A DNA stretch of 64,000 bases from Corallococcus sp. AS-1-6 (lineage in GTDB: Bacteria; Myxococcota; Myxococcia; Myxococcales; Myxococcaceae): NCBI RefSeq assembly GCF_020037015.1, contig NZ_JAIQDE010000018.1:62001-126000 (forward strand), given 5' to 3'. Below are positions 43,771-52,630 of the stretch, in pieces; positions within the stretch are counted from its first letter, which is position 1, and the number at the start of each line of letters is the position of its first letter. Under the pieces are notes generated by a model. That model did not search any database, was not told the DNA's origin, and saw only the letters and a program-made list of their open reading frames with translations. A program made the translations under genes and the position numbers.

Positions 43771-45258
43771 ATGGCTGAGACCACCTACCTGAAGCGCCTG
43801 TTCACCAGCGTCCGGCTCGATCCGCCCCAGGAATCGGCGCCGATGATCACCACCAACTTCGCCCCCGCGGGCGATGAGCAGCAGGTCACCCTGGAGAGCC
43901 GCTTCCTCTCCAGCGTCGCCGCGCTCCTGCAGAACGTGGCCCCCGTGGAGGGCCCGGACAACACCGCCCGCTTCGACAAGGGCCAGGTGCTGGACGTCAT
44001 CAGCCGCATCGACCGCATGATCGACGCGCAGATGAACGAGATCCTCCACAACGAGACCTTCCAGAAGCTGGAGTCCACGTGGCGCGGCCTGGAGGACCTG
44101 GTCGACCACACCAACTTCAAGGCCAACATCGCCATCGACATCCTGGACGTCGCCAAGGATGAGCTGGCGGAGGACTTCGAGAACAACTCCAGCAACATCT
44201 TCGCCGGAGCGCTGTTCGACAAGGTCTACATCCAGGAGTACGACCAGTACGGCGGCCGCCCCTTCGGCGCCATCGTGGGCCTGTACGACTTCTCCTCGTC
44301 GCCCGCGGACCTCACCTGGCTGCAGCGCATGGCCAAGGTCTCCAACGCCGCGCACGCGCCGTTCATCTCCGCCGTGAACCACAAGTTCTTCGGCTGCGAG
44401 ACCATCGAGGAGATGGAGGCCATCAAGAACCTGGAGGGCGTGCTCGCCCACCCGCGCTTCGGCCGCTGGAACGCGTTCCGCGACACGGAGGAGGCCGCGT
44501 ACGTGGGCCTGACCTTCCCGCGCTACGTGCTGCGCCTGCCCTGGCACCCGGACAAGAACCCCTGCGACGTCCTCAACTTCACCGAGACGGCGCGCGGCGA
44601 CTCCGACAAGTACCTCTGGGGCAACTCCGCCATCCTGCTCGCGCGCAACATGGTGAAGGCGTTCGAGATCTCCGGCTGGTGCCAGTCCATCCGCGGCCCC
44701 AAGGGCGGCGGTCTGATCACGGGCCTGCCCGTGGACACCTTCTCCCTGCGCGGCCAGGAGGAGATCAAGGCCCCGGTGGAGATCGCGATCCCCGACTACC
44801 GCGAGTACGAGTTCGCGCGCTCGGGCTTCATCCCGCTCGTGTACCGCAAGGGTTCCAGCGACGCGACGTTCTTCAGCACCCAGTCCGCCAAGGTCGCCAA
44901 GACGTTCAAGGACCCCAAGGACTCGGAGAACTCGCAGCTCGTCACCAACCTGGCCTACACGTTCTCCATCACGCGTCTGGCGCACTACGTGAAGTGCATC
45001 ATGCGCGACAACATCGGCAACACGGCGGACGCGCCCTACATCCAGCGGCAGTTGGACTCGTGGCTGTCCAACTACGTCACGACCGTGGCCAACCCGGACG
45101 ACCTCACCGTGCGCCGCTTCCCGTTCAAGGCGAGCAGCGTGACGGTGTTCCCGCGTCCCGGTGAGATCGGTTGGTATGACTGCAAGCTGGCCGTGCTCCC
45201 GCACATCCAGTTCGAAGGCCTCAACGTGGAGCTGATGCTCGAGTCGCGGCTCGGTTAA
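43771..45258 (+). CDS. tssC: T6SS contractile sheath large subunit TssC
   Basis: The protein has 495 residues, normal size, from ATG 43771 with AAAAGGA upstream. The family core is strong: LDVISRIDRMIDAQMNEILH, WRGLEDLVDHTNF, EEYDQYGGRPFGAIVGLYDF-like, RFGRWNAFRDTEEAAYVGL, GLPVDTFSLRGQEEIKAPVE and ARLLESRLG-type end. It forms the sheath with TssB in the cytoplasm. A hairpin follows in the gap before the tube gene. Confidence 0.97.
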   Translation: MAETTYLKRLFTSVRLDPPQESAPMITTNFAPAGDEQQVTLESRFLSSVAALLQNVAPVEGPDNTARFDKGQVLDVISRIDRMIDAQMNEILHNETFQKLESTWRGLEDLVDHTNFKANIAIDILDVAKDELAEDFENNSSNIFAGALFDKVYIQEYDQYGGRPFGAIVGLYDFSSSPADLTWLQRMAKVSNAAHAPFISAVNHKFFGCETIEEMEAIKNLEGVLAHPRFGRWNAFRDTEEAAYVGLTFPRYVLRLPWHPDKNPCDVLNFTETARGDSDKYLWGNSAILLARNMVKAFEISGWCQSIRGPKGGGLITGLPVDTFSLRGQEEIKAPVEIAIPDYREYEFARSGFIPLVYRKGSSDATFFSTQSAKVAKTFKDPKDSENSQLVTNLAYTFSITRLAHYVKCIMRDNIGNTADAPYIQRQLDSWLSNYVTTVANPDDLTVRRFPFKASSVTVFPRPGEIGWYDCKLAVLPHIQFEGLNVELMLESRLG

Positions 45259-45272
45259 GCCGCTTCCCACTT

Positions 45273-45294
45273 GGGGCAGGTGAGCGCCTGCCCC
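45273..45294 (+). terminator. Stem-loop between tssC and the tube gene
   Basis: GGGGCAGG (45273-45280) and CCTGCCCC (45287-45294) form a perfect 8-bp stem with a 6-nt loop. No T-tract follows, so it may cause RNA processing, partial attenuation or protection of the tube mRNA, rather than termination. Confidence 0.45.
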
Positions 45295-45313
45295 CCTTAC
45301 CCTGGAGTGACAG

Positions 45314-45898
45314 ATGCCCCAGTTTTCGCGCAACCTGGACGTGTATCAGGGTTTCAACTTCAAGAAGGACAAGCAGACCCCCGTGGGCTACATCACCGCC
45401 ATCACCATTGGCGGCGAGGCGCTGGCGGCGGATCAGGAGACCATCAAGGATCCTGAGAACCCGGACGCGGCCATCGCCGACAAGGTCGTCGCGGTGCTCA
45501 ACCACTACCTGTGGGAGACGGGCGTGACGGACGCCATGTACTTCTCCGGCCAGGTGTCGGTGGCGAACAAGCAGAAGGTGGCGGAGATGCTGCTGGGCAA
45601 CTTCAGCAACATCGAAGTCAACTTCAAGTACGTCATCTACGAGTACGACCCCATCGGGAAGAAGTACTTCAAGTCGAACTTCCTCGACGCGGAGATGAAG
45701 GGCCTGCTCGAGAAGAACGGCGACGACCTGAACATGTCCATCGCGGACAACGAGTCGCGTGAGGTGCAGTCGCCCAAGAACTTCACGTTCCAGATCGGCA
45801 TCAAGCCGCAGGCGACCGAGCAGTCGCTGAACCTGGCCACCTCCTCCGCGAAGAAGATCGCGAAGAAGTGGGGCATCACCGAGGCGGCCGCCAAGTAG
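45314..45898 (+). CDS. T6SS tube protein, Hcp-like (diverged)
   Basis: The protein has 194 residues. It begins with QFSRNLDVYQGFNFKKDKQT and includes NHYLWETGVTDAMYFSGQV, FSNIEVNFKYVIYEYDPIGKK, and FTFQIGIKPQATEQSLN near the end, a beta-rich pattern of a tail-tube or Hcp fold. It lacks the classic Hcp N-terminal signature and is 25-30 residues longer. It lies where hcp is expected, after tssBC. It would stack as hexameric rings inside the sheath. Two hairpins flank the gene. An alternative is a T6SS accessory protein of unknown role, but no other gene in the cluster fits Hcp. Confidence 0.66.
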   Translation: MPQFSRNLDVYQGFNFKKDKQTPVGYITAITIGGEALAADQETIKDPENPDAAIADKVVAVLNHYLWETGVTDAMYFSGQVSVANKQKVAEMLLGNFSNIEVNFKYVIYEYDPIGKKYFKSNFLDAEMKGLLEKNGDDLNMSIADNESREVQSPKNFTFQIGIKPQATEQSLNLATSSAKKIAKKWGITEAAAK

Positions 45899-45925
45899 CA
45901 TCGGCCGCGGTCCGGGTCTAAACCA

Positions 45926-45952
45926 GGCCGGGAGCAGGTTTCGCTCCCGGCC
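45926..45952 (+). terminator. Strong 10-bp GC stem-loop after the tube gene
   Basis: GGCCGGGAGC (45926-45935) pairs perfectly with GCTCCCGGCC (45943-45952) around a 7-nt loop, in the 86-bp gap before tssK. The following bases are GGGTTC, not a T-run, so partial termination or 3'-end protection of the tube mRNA is more likely than a full stop. Confidence 0.55.
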
Positions 45953-45984
45953 GGGTTCAGGCGGGTGGAAGGAAAGAACGGCGT

Positions 45985-47235
45985 ATGCAGCGGTACAAGC
46001 TCGCACGGGTCCGCTGGCACGTAGGCCAGACGCTTCTTCCGGAGCATTTCGTCGCGCAGGAGGACGCGCTGGACGCGGAGATCCGCCTCCACTCCACGCT
46101 GTCCGGCCTGCCTTCCTACGGCGTCGCGAACCTGGCCTGGAACGAGTCGCTCCTGCAGAGCGGCAGCCTGTCCATCTCCGCGCTCACCGTCGTCACCAAG
46201 TCCGGGGACCTGCTGGACGTCCCGGGCAACTCCGTCATCTCGCCCCTGTCGCTCGAAGCCGTGGGCAGGACGGAGTTCATCGTCTACCTGCACGTGCTCA
46301 AGGAGACCGTCAGCGCGGAGGGCATCCGCCTGTACGCGGATGATCCGCCGGTGCTCCAGCGCGTGCTCCACAAGCTCCAGTTGTCCACGGAGCCGGTGCT
46401 GGACGGGACCATCGGCTCCCTGGGGCTGGCCGCCGTGTCGCAGGACGAGGACGGCGCGTGGCACACGTCCCCGGACTGGGTGCCGCCGCTCCTGCTCGTG
46501 GGGCCCAACCCCTTCCTGGAGAAGCTGCTCTCCACGCTGGATGACCTGCTGGATCAGGTGCGCCAGCAACTGCTCACCAACATCTCGGACACGTACCTGC
46601 GCACGGACCGGCTCACCAACGCGCGCCGGGCGCTCTTCGAAGTGCAGCGGCTCATCGCGCTGCGCCGGGACATGTTCCGGCAGGTGTACGTGCACCCGTA
46701 CCACCTGTTCGACGCGCTCCGCCGGCTGTACTTCGAGGCGTGCTGCTACCTGGAGATGCTCCCGGACGAGCAGATGCCGGTGTACCAGCACGAGGGCCTC
46801 AACGAGTCCCTGGGCGGGTGGATCCGCCTGCTCCAGCGCAGCTTCCAGCCGGAGGCCACGCGCTCCACGCACAAGGCCTTCCAGGCGAAGGAGGGCCAGT
46901 TCCAGATGACGCCGCTGCCGCCGGAGATCCGCTCCGCCAGCGAGGCGTACCTCCTGGTGCAGCGCACCCAGCCCGGGGAGCGCACGCCGCTGGACGGCGT
47001 GAAGCTGGCCAGCCCCTCCCGGCTGCCGCTGGTGCGCCGCCAGGCCCTGAAGGGCGTGCCCTTCAAGCACGTGCCGTATCCGTCCTTCCCGCACGCGCTG
47101 GGGCCGGAGATCGACTGGTACCTGCTCAGCCAGGGCGAGGAGTGGCAGCACGCGCTGCGCGAGGACGGCCTGGCCTTCTACGTGACGCCCGCGCTCCGGG
47201 GCGCCCAGACCTCGCTGTTCTGGCGGAGGAGCTAG
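45985..47235 (+). CDS. tssK: T6SS baseplate protein TssK
   Basis: The protein has 416 residues from ATG 45985, with GGAAGGAAA upstream. TssK features are clear: VRWHVGQTLLPEHFVAQED at the start (LxPxHFxxQ), the LVDVPGNSVISPLSLE-like beta domain, then LYRQLYV-type C-terminal shoulder and head. It is about 30 residues shorter than typical TssK. It joins baseplate wedges to the TssJLM membrane complex. Confidence 0.93.
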   Translation: MQRYKLARVRWHVGQTLLPEHFVAQEDALDAEIRLHSTLSGLPSYGVANLAWNESLLQSGSLSISALTVVTKSGDLLDVPGNSVISPLSLEAVGRTEFIVYLHVLKETVSAEGIRLYADDPPVLQRVLHKLQLSTEPVLDGTIGSLGLAAVSQDEDGAWHTSPDWVPPLLLVGPNPFLEKLLSTLDDLLDQVRQQLLTNISDTYLRTDRLTNARRALFEVQRLIALRRDMFRQVYVHPYHLFDALRRLYFEACCYLEMLPDEQMPVYQHEGLNESLGGWIRLLQRSFQPEATRSTHKAFQAKEGQFQMTPLPPEIRSASEAYLLVQRTQPGERTPLDGVKLASPSRLPLVRRQALKGVPFKHVPYPSFPHALGPEIDWYLLSQGEEWQHALREDGLAFYVTPALRGAQTSLFWRRS

Positions 47236-47240
47236 ACGCC

Positions 47241-47630
47241 ATGGCGCGCGCACCGTTCCTGGACAAGTTCGCGGCCCGCAGGGAGCACGCCAACAGCCGC
47301 GACAGCCTGGAGCACGTGATGCGCAACATCGAAGCCGTGCTCAACACGAAGAAGGGCTACGGCTTCTTCATGCACGACTTCGGGCTGGGCGGGTACACGG
47401 AGAAGCTGGGCACGCGCGAGCTGGTGGAGGCGCTCACCGCGGAGATCCAGCAGGAGATCACCCGGCACGAGCCGCGGCTGGTGGACCCGGAGGTGAAGCT
47501 GCGCGGCCGCGACAGCGCGCTGTGGCTGTACTTCGACTGCAAGGGCACCTTCGACGGGCAGCCCTGCCACCTGTCGCTGCTGTTCCACTCCACCACCGGC
47601 CGGGTGCGCGTGCAGGCGGAGGACACCTGA
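47241..47630 (+). CDS. tssE: T6SS baseplate protein TssE (gp25-like)
   Basis: The protein has 129 residues from ATG 47241, 5 bp after tssK. The gp25 fold is recognisable from RDSLEHVMRNIEAVLNTKKGYGF, then LVEALTAEIQQEITRHEPRLVDPEV and LYFDCKGTFDGQ. It starts sheath polymerisation on the baseplate. The stop (TGA) overlaps the vgrG ATG by 1 nt. Confidence 0.93.
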   Translation: MARAPFLDKFAARREHANSRDSLEHVMRNIEAVLNTKKGYGFFMHDFGLGGYTEKLGTRELVEALTAEIQQEITRHEPRLVDPEVKLRGRDSALWLYFDCKGTFDGQPCHLSLLFHSTTGRVRVQAEDT

Positions 47631-49318
47631 TGGCCTTCGCCGACCGCCTGGACCTGGGCCTGACGCTCACCATCGGCGGGACGGCGCACGCCATCCCCTC
47701 ATCGGACGTGCTCGCCTTCGAGCTGGATCTGCACGGCTGGGGGCACGAGGGGAGGGTGGAGTTCCGCGTGCTCGACGAGACGGCGCACGGCGGACAGAAG
47801 CAGGACACGCTGCTGGCGGACTTCCTCAAGCCGGACCTGGCGGAGGTGGCGCTGGAGCTGAAGGCCGTGCACTCCGACACGGCGACGAAGCCCACCTTCA
47901 CCTCGCTGAAGGTGAAGGGGCTGGTGCAGGAGAAGGCCCTCACGGAGGAGGCCGTCGCCCGGGCCAAGGGCGCGGGCATCACCTACCGCCACTACACCGT
48001 GCGCTTCGTGGACCCCGCGCGGCTCTTGTGGACGCAGCACCACCCGTGCGTGCTCTACACGCAGAAGACGCTCCAGGACGTGCTGGACGCGCACAAGGGC
48101 GACAAGATCACCCTGGCCAATGACTGGGCCGCGGAGCTGGACAAGACGCTGCCGCTCATCTTCCTGGGCCTGGCCCCGGAGTCCGGCGCCAGCTTCTACG
48201 ACTTCGTCGTCTGGTTCGTGCACACGCGCAACGGCGTGCTGGCGTACGACTACACGGCGCAGGGCTACCAACTGCGCGCGACGAAGGACGCCACCGGGAC
48301 GCCCCTCACGCTGCGCGCGGCGGACGTGGACCGCGTGTCGGTGGTGTTCCCGGAGGTGGCGCGCCACGACGTGGCCATCCTCAACGCGGCCGCGGAGAGC
48401 CCCAAGAATCAGGCCATCACCAACGCCCAGGCCGTCACCGGCATCCGCCAGGACGTGCTGCTGCGCACGGACATCGCGGACGACGTGCAGGCCCGCGTGA
48501 CGCTGGAGACGGCGCGCCTCAAGATTCGCGGCCTGGAGGTGGAGCTGGACTGGAACCGCTTCCCGGCGGTGGCCTTCGCCCCGGGCGCGCTGGTGAAGCT
48601 GCCGGACACGGCCGGGTGGACGGCCGCGGGCGTGCCGGCCACGCAGGACTTCCGGGTGCGCCGGATGAGCCTGCGCGCGGAGCCGCTGCCCGTGGAGGAG
48701 GGGGAGCTGCCTTCGGGCGGGGACGCGTCCGGTCCCTCGGGCGACGAGCCCGTGCGGCGGCCCAAGCCGGAGAGCCGCTTCCTCATCTCGCTCACCACGC
48801 GGCTGGAGAAGAAGGCGGAGGCGCACGTGGACCTGCCGCCCTTCACCGCGCCGGTGTACCCGCGCTTCGTGGAGGGGCTCGTCGTCAGCGAGGTGGGCGA
48901 GCAGAAGGACGAGACCTGGCAGGCGTACACGGACGAGGCCACGTCGCTGGACAGCTACAAGGTGAAGCTGCCGCTGTTCGCCAACCAGATCGTCCAGGTG
49001 CCCTTCAACGCGAACCTGCAGCCGGGGCACTTCTACTTCCCTGCCTACAAGGGCGCCCGGGTGCTGGTGGCGCTGGACTTCCTGCGCGCGTGGCTCAAGC
49101 GCAACCTGGACTGGCGGGCGGGCGCGCGGCTGCCCTCGGACGGGCAGGGCGTGCACCTGCTCGTCGGAAAGACGACGACGAGCGGCACGTCCATGAGGCA
49201 CTTCTACGAGGACAACAAGCCGCTGTGGCGCCTGCAGCGCACGAACGAAAGCGACACGGAGAAGGTCGAGCTCAAGGAAGGCAACCTGCTCATCCTGGTG
49301 AAGGAAGAGTCCGCCTGA
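47630..49318 (+). CDS. vgrG: T6SS VgrG spike hub, lacking the C-terminal needle
   Basis: The protein has 562 residues from ATG 47630 (TGATG overlap with tssE). The N-terminal gp27-like hub is visible: LTLTIGGTAHAIPSSDVL, then YRHYTVRFVDPARLLWTQHH, SFYDFVVWFVHTRNGVLAYDY and beta-strand repeats with RHDVAILNAA. The gp5-like OB part is about residues 430-540 (YPRFVEGLVVSEVGEQ, FYFPAYKGARVLVALDF). The beta-helix needle usually fused to VgrG is absent here and is encoded by the next gene. VgrG trimers sit at the tip of the tube and are injected. Confidence 0.9.
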   Translation: MAFADRLDLGLTLTIGGTAHAIPSSDVLAFELDLHGWGHEGRVEFRVLDETAHGGQKQDTLLADFLKPDLAEVALELKAVHSDTATKPTFTSLKVKGLVQEKALTEEAVARAKGAGITYRHYTVRFVDPARLLWTQHHPCVLYTQKTLQDVLDAHKGDKITLANDWAAELDKTLPLIFLGLAPESGASFYDFVVWFVHTRNGVLAYDYTAQGYQLRATKDATGTPLTLRAADVDRVSVVFPEVARHDVAILNAAAESPKNQAITNAQAVTGIRQDVLLRTDIADDVQARVTLETARLKIRGLEVELDWNRFPAVAFAPGALVKLPDTAGWTAAGVPATQDFRVRRMSLRAEPLPVEEGELPSGGDASGPSGDEPVRRPKPESRFLISLTTRLEKKAEAHVDLPPFTAPVYPRFVEGLVVSEVGEQKDETWQAYTDEATSLDSYKVKLPLFANQIVQVPFNANLQPGHFYFPAYKGARVLVALDFLRAWLKRNLDWRAGARLPSDGQGVHLLVGKTTTSGTSMRHFYEDNKPLWRLQRTNESDTEKVELKEGNLLILVKEESA

Positions 49319-49331
49319 GGCGGGAGGGACG

Positions 49332-49958
49332 ATGGGAGCTTCAGGACCGGGAGCGGCGGGAACGCTGGTCTGCAAGATCGAGCTGGACAAGAAGGGCGGC
49401 ATCACCGTCCAGGTCGACAATGGGGATGACAAGATCACCCAGACCATCGTGATGGACGGCACCAGCATCACCATCACGGTGAAGGGCCAGCAGGAGACGA
49501 GCACCATCGTGCAGAAGCAGGACAGCATCGTGGTGACGGTGAAGGACCTGACCTTCGACACCGACACCATCACGATGAAGTCCAAGGGCGTCTCCAAGTG
49601 GACCAGCCAGGACACGCTCACGGTGGAGAGCACCAAGGACATGACGCTCAAGACGAGCGCCAAGCTCACGCAGACGGCCACCAGCGACGCGAAGCTGTCC
49701 TCCAGCGCGAACGTGAACATCGAGGCCACGTCCAAGCTGGCCATGAAGGGCAACATGGGCGCGGAGATGGTGACCTCCGGCGGCGAGGCCAAGGTGGACG
49801 GCGTGACGCTGAAGCTGGCCGGCAAGTCGCAGGCGGAGATGTCCGGCGCGATGACCAAGGTGTCCGGCACCGGCAAGCTCGACCTGGAGAGCTCCGGCAT
49901 GGCGAACCTGAAGGGCTCCATCACCAGCGTGGGCGGCACGCTGGTGAAGCTGGGCTGA
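49332..49958 (+). CDS. Separate beta-helix needle protein of the VgrG spike
   Basis: The protein has 208 residues from ATG 49332, 13 bp after vgrG. Nearly the whole sequence alternates polar and Thr/Val/Ile residues in short strands (ITQTIVMDGTSITITVKG, SIVVTVKDLTFDTDTITMKS, TLTVESTKDMTLKTSAKL), ending in SITSVGGTLVKLG. This is the pattern of the triple-stranded beta-helix (gp5 C-terminus) of VgrG/T4 spikes. It is very likely the missing C-terminal needle of the preceding VgrG, made as a separate polypeptide. The split could let the needle be exchanged between spikes. Confidence 0.78.
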   Translation: MGASGPGAAGTLVCKIELDKKGGITVQVDNGDDKITQTIVMDGTSITITVKGQQETSTIVQKQDSIVVTVKDLTFDTDTITMKSKGVSKWTSQDTLTVESTKDMTLKTSAKLTQTATSDAKLSSSANVNIEATSKLAMKGNMGAEMVTSGGEAKVDGVTLKLAGKSQAEMSGAMTKVSGTGKLDLESSGMANLKGSITSVGGTLVKLG

Positions 49959-50014
49959 AGACGGACGGCTGACCCACACATGGCGACGACTGACGTACGG
50001 CGGGAGAGCGGGCG

Positions 50015-51661
50015 GTGAAGGACTTCTCGGAGAAGATCTACCTGGACTTCCTGTCGGAGCTGGACGGGCTGGAGCGCTTCCGCCAGCGCTTCCAGGAGCG
50101 GCACCCGGCGGCCCCGTTGGACCGCGAGGACCCGGACGTGCGCCGCCTCATCGAGGCGATGGCGTTCTTCTCCGTGCAGACGCGTCACGCCACGCTGCAC
50201 AACCTGCGCTCCACCTGGCGCCGGCTGTTCGCGGGCTTCTTCGACTTCCTCCTGGAGCCCGTGCCCGCCGCCGCCATGGCGCAGGCCGTGCCCACGGAGA
50301 AGATGGTGGAGCCGGTGCTGCTCACCCGGGGCACGGAGCTGCGCCTGACGCCCGCGGAAGGGGTGGCGGGCTCCTTCCGGCTCCAGCGCGACCTGCGCGT
50401 GCTGCCCATCTTCCTCAAGGGCACGGACGTGGTGCCCCAGGTGCGCAGCGGCCACCGGCTCATCCTCCGCTTCGAGTCCCGCTTCGCGCGCAAGGACGCC
50501 ATCGACGTGCTCAGCCTGCACGTGCGGCACCTGGACGACTACCGCTCGTCGCTGGCGGTGTTCCACGCGCTGCGCAAGCACGTGAAGCAGGTGAGCGTCG
50601 TATACGACGAGGAGGCGGACGAGCACTCCGTGGGCAGCCCCTGCGAGGTGTCCTTCAACCGGGACCCGCCCGCGCCGGACGACAGCGGCCTCTACGCGCA
50701 CCCGTTCCAGCGCCTGCGCGCCTTCTTCCAGTTCCCGGAGCAGCAGCTCTTCGTGCACGTGAAGGTGCCGCCGCCGCGCGGCAGCTCCTGGATGCGGTTC
50801 TGCCTCTGCCTGGACCTGGACAAGGACTGGAACGTCGGCCGCTCGCTGCACCCGGACTTCTTCCAGCTCTTCACCGTGCCGGTGGTGAACCTCAAGGCGG
50901 AGCCCGCGCAGGTGGTGGTGGCGGACGGCACGCGCGCGGAGCACCCCATCATCAGCATGAGCGCGGGGCGCGAGTTCACCCTGCACTCGGTGACGGGCGT
51001 CTTCGAGATGACCAAGGCGGGCCTGGCCCCGCTGCGGCCCGCCTTCCTGCCTGGCAAGGGCCCCAGCTACGAGGTGGACGAGACCTTCGACGAGAAGCTC
51101 GCGTCCCGGCAGAGCCTCATCGTGCGCATGCCGGAGGCCTTCACGGCGCCGCGAAAGATCGTGCTGGAGGCCCTGTGGCACCAGCCGCAGTTCTCCGCGC
51201 AGGCGGCGGGCAGGGTGGACGTGTCCGTGCCGGGCCGTCACATCGAGGGCCTGAAATGGCAGACGGTGGGCAGCCTCCAGCCGCACCGCGACAGCGTGCT
51301 GCGGGATGACGTGGAGGCGTTGACGCAGTTCCTCGCGTGGAAGGCGAAGCCCACGCTGGGCCGGGACGAGGTGGTCGCCCTGCTGGGTCACCTGGGGACC
51401 CCCGCGGAGAGCCCGTTCCGCCGCGTCCTTCCGTGGCTCAAGGAGTTGAAGTTCAGTGTCGTGCCCGACAGCGCGCTCAAGGGGTCGGGGCTCCGCCACG
51501 CGTATGAAGCCGTGATGGAGCCCTTCGACCAGAGCTTCGAGCCTGTCGTCATCTGCTTTCTTGAGCAGTTGAGGGACCTGCTTGATGCTTGGAACAACGA
51601 GGCGACGGTTGATCTCAAGGCCTCGGTGGCGGGTTTGGGGCCGCTACAGCTTCCAACATAG
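50015..51661 (+). CDS. tssF: T6SS baseplate protein TssF
   Basis: The protein has 548 residues from GTG 50015. TssF traits are SEKIYLDFLSELDGLERF near the N-terminus, DRVDPDVRRLIEAMAFFSVQT-like, LLTRGTELRLTPAEGVAG, and the FTVPVVNLKAEPAQVVV beta domain, with RAEHPIISM near residue 320. It is about 40-60 residues shorter than typical TssF (about 590-620). It forms the baseplate wedge with TssE and TssG. The small gap to tssL (12 bp) shows co-transcription. Confidence 0.9.
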   Translation: MKDFSEKIYLDFLSELDGLERFRQRFQERHPAAPLDREDPDVRRLIEAMAFFSVQTRHATLHNLRSTWRRLFAGFFDFLLEPVPAAAMAQAVPTEKMVEPVLLTRGTELRLTPAEGVAGSFRLQRDLRVLPIFLKGTDVVPQVRSGHRLILRFESRFARKDAIDVLSLHVRHLDDYRSSLAVFHALRKHVKQVSVVYDEEADEHSVGSPCEVSFNRDPPAPDDSGLYAHPFQRLRAFFQFPEQQLFVHVKVPPPRGSSWMRFCLCLDLDKDWNVGRSLHPDFFQLFTVPVVNLKAEPAQVVVADGTRAEHPIISMSAGREFTLHSVTGVFEMTKAGLAPLRPAFLPGKGPSYEVDETFDEKLASRQSLIVRMPEAFTAPRKIVLEALWHQPQFSAQAAGRVDVSVPGRHIEGLKWQTVGSLQPHRDSVLRDDVEALTQFLAWKAKPTLGRDEVVALLGHLGTPAESPFRRVLPWLKELKFSVVPDSALKGSGLRHAYEAVMEPFDQSFEPVVICFLEQLRDLLDAWNNEATVDLKASVAGLGPLQLPT

Positions 51662-51673
51662 TCAAACACTCTC

Positions 51674-52315
51674 ATGAAACTGGAGCATTGGAACGCACTC
51701 CTGGCAACGCAGCGACGCGTGCGCCAGCTCCTCGACCGGGCGCTGCCCGCCGAGCCCGCCCCGGGTGCGCGCCGGCCGCAGGGCAGGGTGGGGCAGGAAG
51801 CGCTGGGCCACCTGGAGCAGGCGCTGATGGTGGAGCTGGAGCGCCTGCGCGCCGCGTTCGGCGCGGACATGCGCCCGGACGAAGTGGAGGATCTGATCCG
51901 CCCCTTCGTCTTCTTCCTGGATGAGTGGGTGCTCCGGCGGCTGGCGGACGCGGAGCAACATCTCTGGCCGCTCCTGCAGCAGAACCTGTTCCAGGTGGAT
52001 GCGGGCGGAGACCTCTTCTACGAGTTCGTGGAAGAGAAGTTGCGTCGCAACGATACGCCCTCCATCGTCTTCGAGATGATCCGCTTCTGCCTGGCCGCGG
52101 GCTTCACGGGCCGCCTCGTGGGGCAGCCGGAGCGCATCCGCGAACTCAAGGACCGCATCTCCCAGCGCATCCCGCAGCCGGCCGCCATGGCGCCGCCCGC
52201 GCCGGTGGTGCCCGCGGCGGTGCCCACCGTCTATGACTTCCCGGTGCGCTACTACGCCGTGACGGCGGCCATCGTGCTGGGGCTGCCCGTCTTCCTGTGG
52301 TGGGTCTCCAATTGA
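51674..52315 (+). CDS. tssL: T6SS membrane complex protein TssL (DotU-like)
   Basis: The protein has 213 residues. The DotU/IcmH cytoplasmic domain is clear: VEDLIRPFVFFLDEWVL, then QNLFQVDAGGDLFYEFVEEKL, FCLAAGFTGRLVGQPERI. A single C-terminal transmembrane helix (about 190-210) precedes a very short tail (WWVSN). There is no OmpA-like peptidoglycan-binding domain. It anchors with TssM in the inner membrane. The stop overlaps the next gene. Confidence 0.92.
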   Translation: MKLEHWNALLATQRRVRQLLDRALPAEPAPGARRPQGRVGQEALGHLEQALMVELERLRAAFGADMRPDEVEDLIRPFVFFLDEWVLRRLADAEQHLWPLLQQNLFQVDAGGDLFYEFVEEKLRRNDTPSIVFEMIRFCLAAGFTGRLVGQPERIRELKDRISQRIPQPAAMAPPAPVVPAAVPTVYDFPVRYYAVTAAIVLGLPVFLWWVSN

Positions 52316-52629
52316 GGCCCTTCCCGACACACGACGCACGGCCTCCCGCGCCGGCCCCCAAGGCTCCTCCCCGGACGCTCGCGCTGCTGGACGCGCTGGA
52401 GCAGCGGGTGGGCGCGGAGCTGGGGTCGCTGAAGGAGGGCGTGCAGCCGCTGCTGGACTCCGTGCGCGAGGGCCTGCTGGCGCTGGATCCGCCCGGGGAC
52501 GGGATGCTGCCGTCGCCGCAGGAGCAGGAGAAGCTGCGCGCGAAGCTGACCTCCACGCTGGAGGAGGCCGAGGACGTGCTGGAAGCGCTCCAGTTGGCCG
52601 TGAAGCCGGGCGGAAGGAGCGGCGGCTGA
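52312..52629 (+). CDS. Small protein between tssL and tssM, unknown
   Basis: The protein has 105 residues if TTG 52312 is used; it overlaps the tssL stop by 4 nt. GTG at 52297 or 52300 is an alternative. It has a Pro/Ala-rich beginning, then helices with TLALLDALEQRVGAELGSLKEG, and LTSTLEEAEDVLEALQLA near the end. No signal peptide or membrane helix is visible. It is probably a T6SS accessory that binds TssL or TssM. Its start is uncertain and its family unknown. Confidence 0.6.
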   Translation: MRPFPTHDARPPAPAPKAPPRTLALLDALEQRVGAELGSLKEGVQPLLDSVREGLLALDPPGDGMLPSPQEQEKLRAKLTSTLEEAEDVLEALQLAVKPGGRSGG

Positions 52630-52630
52630 C

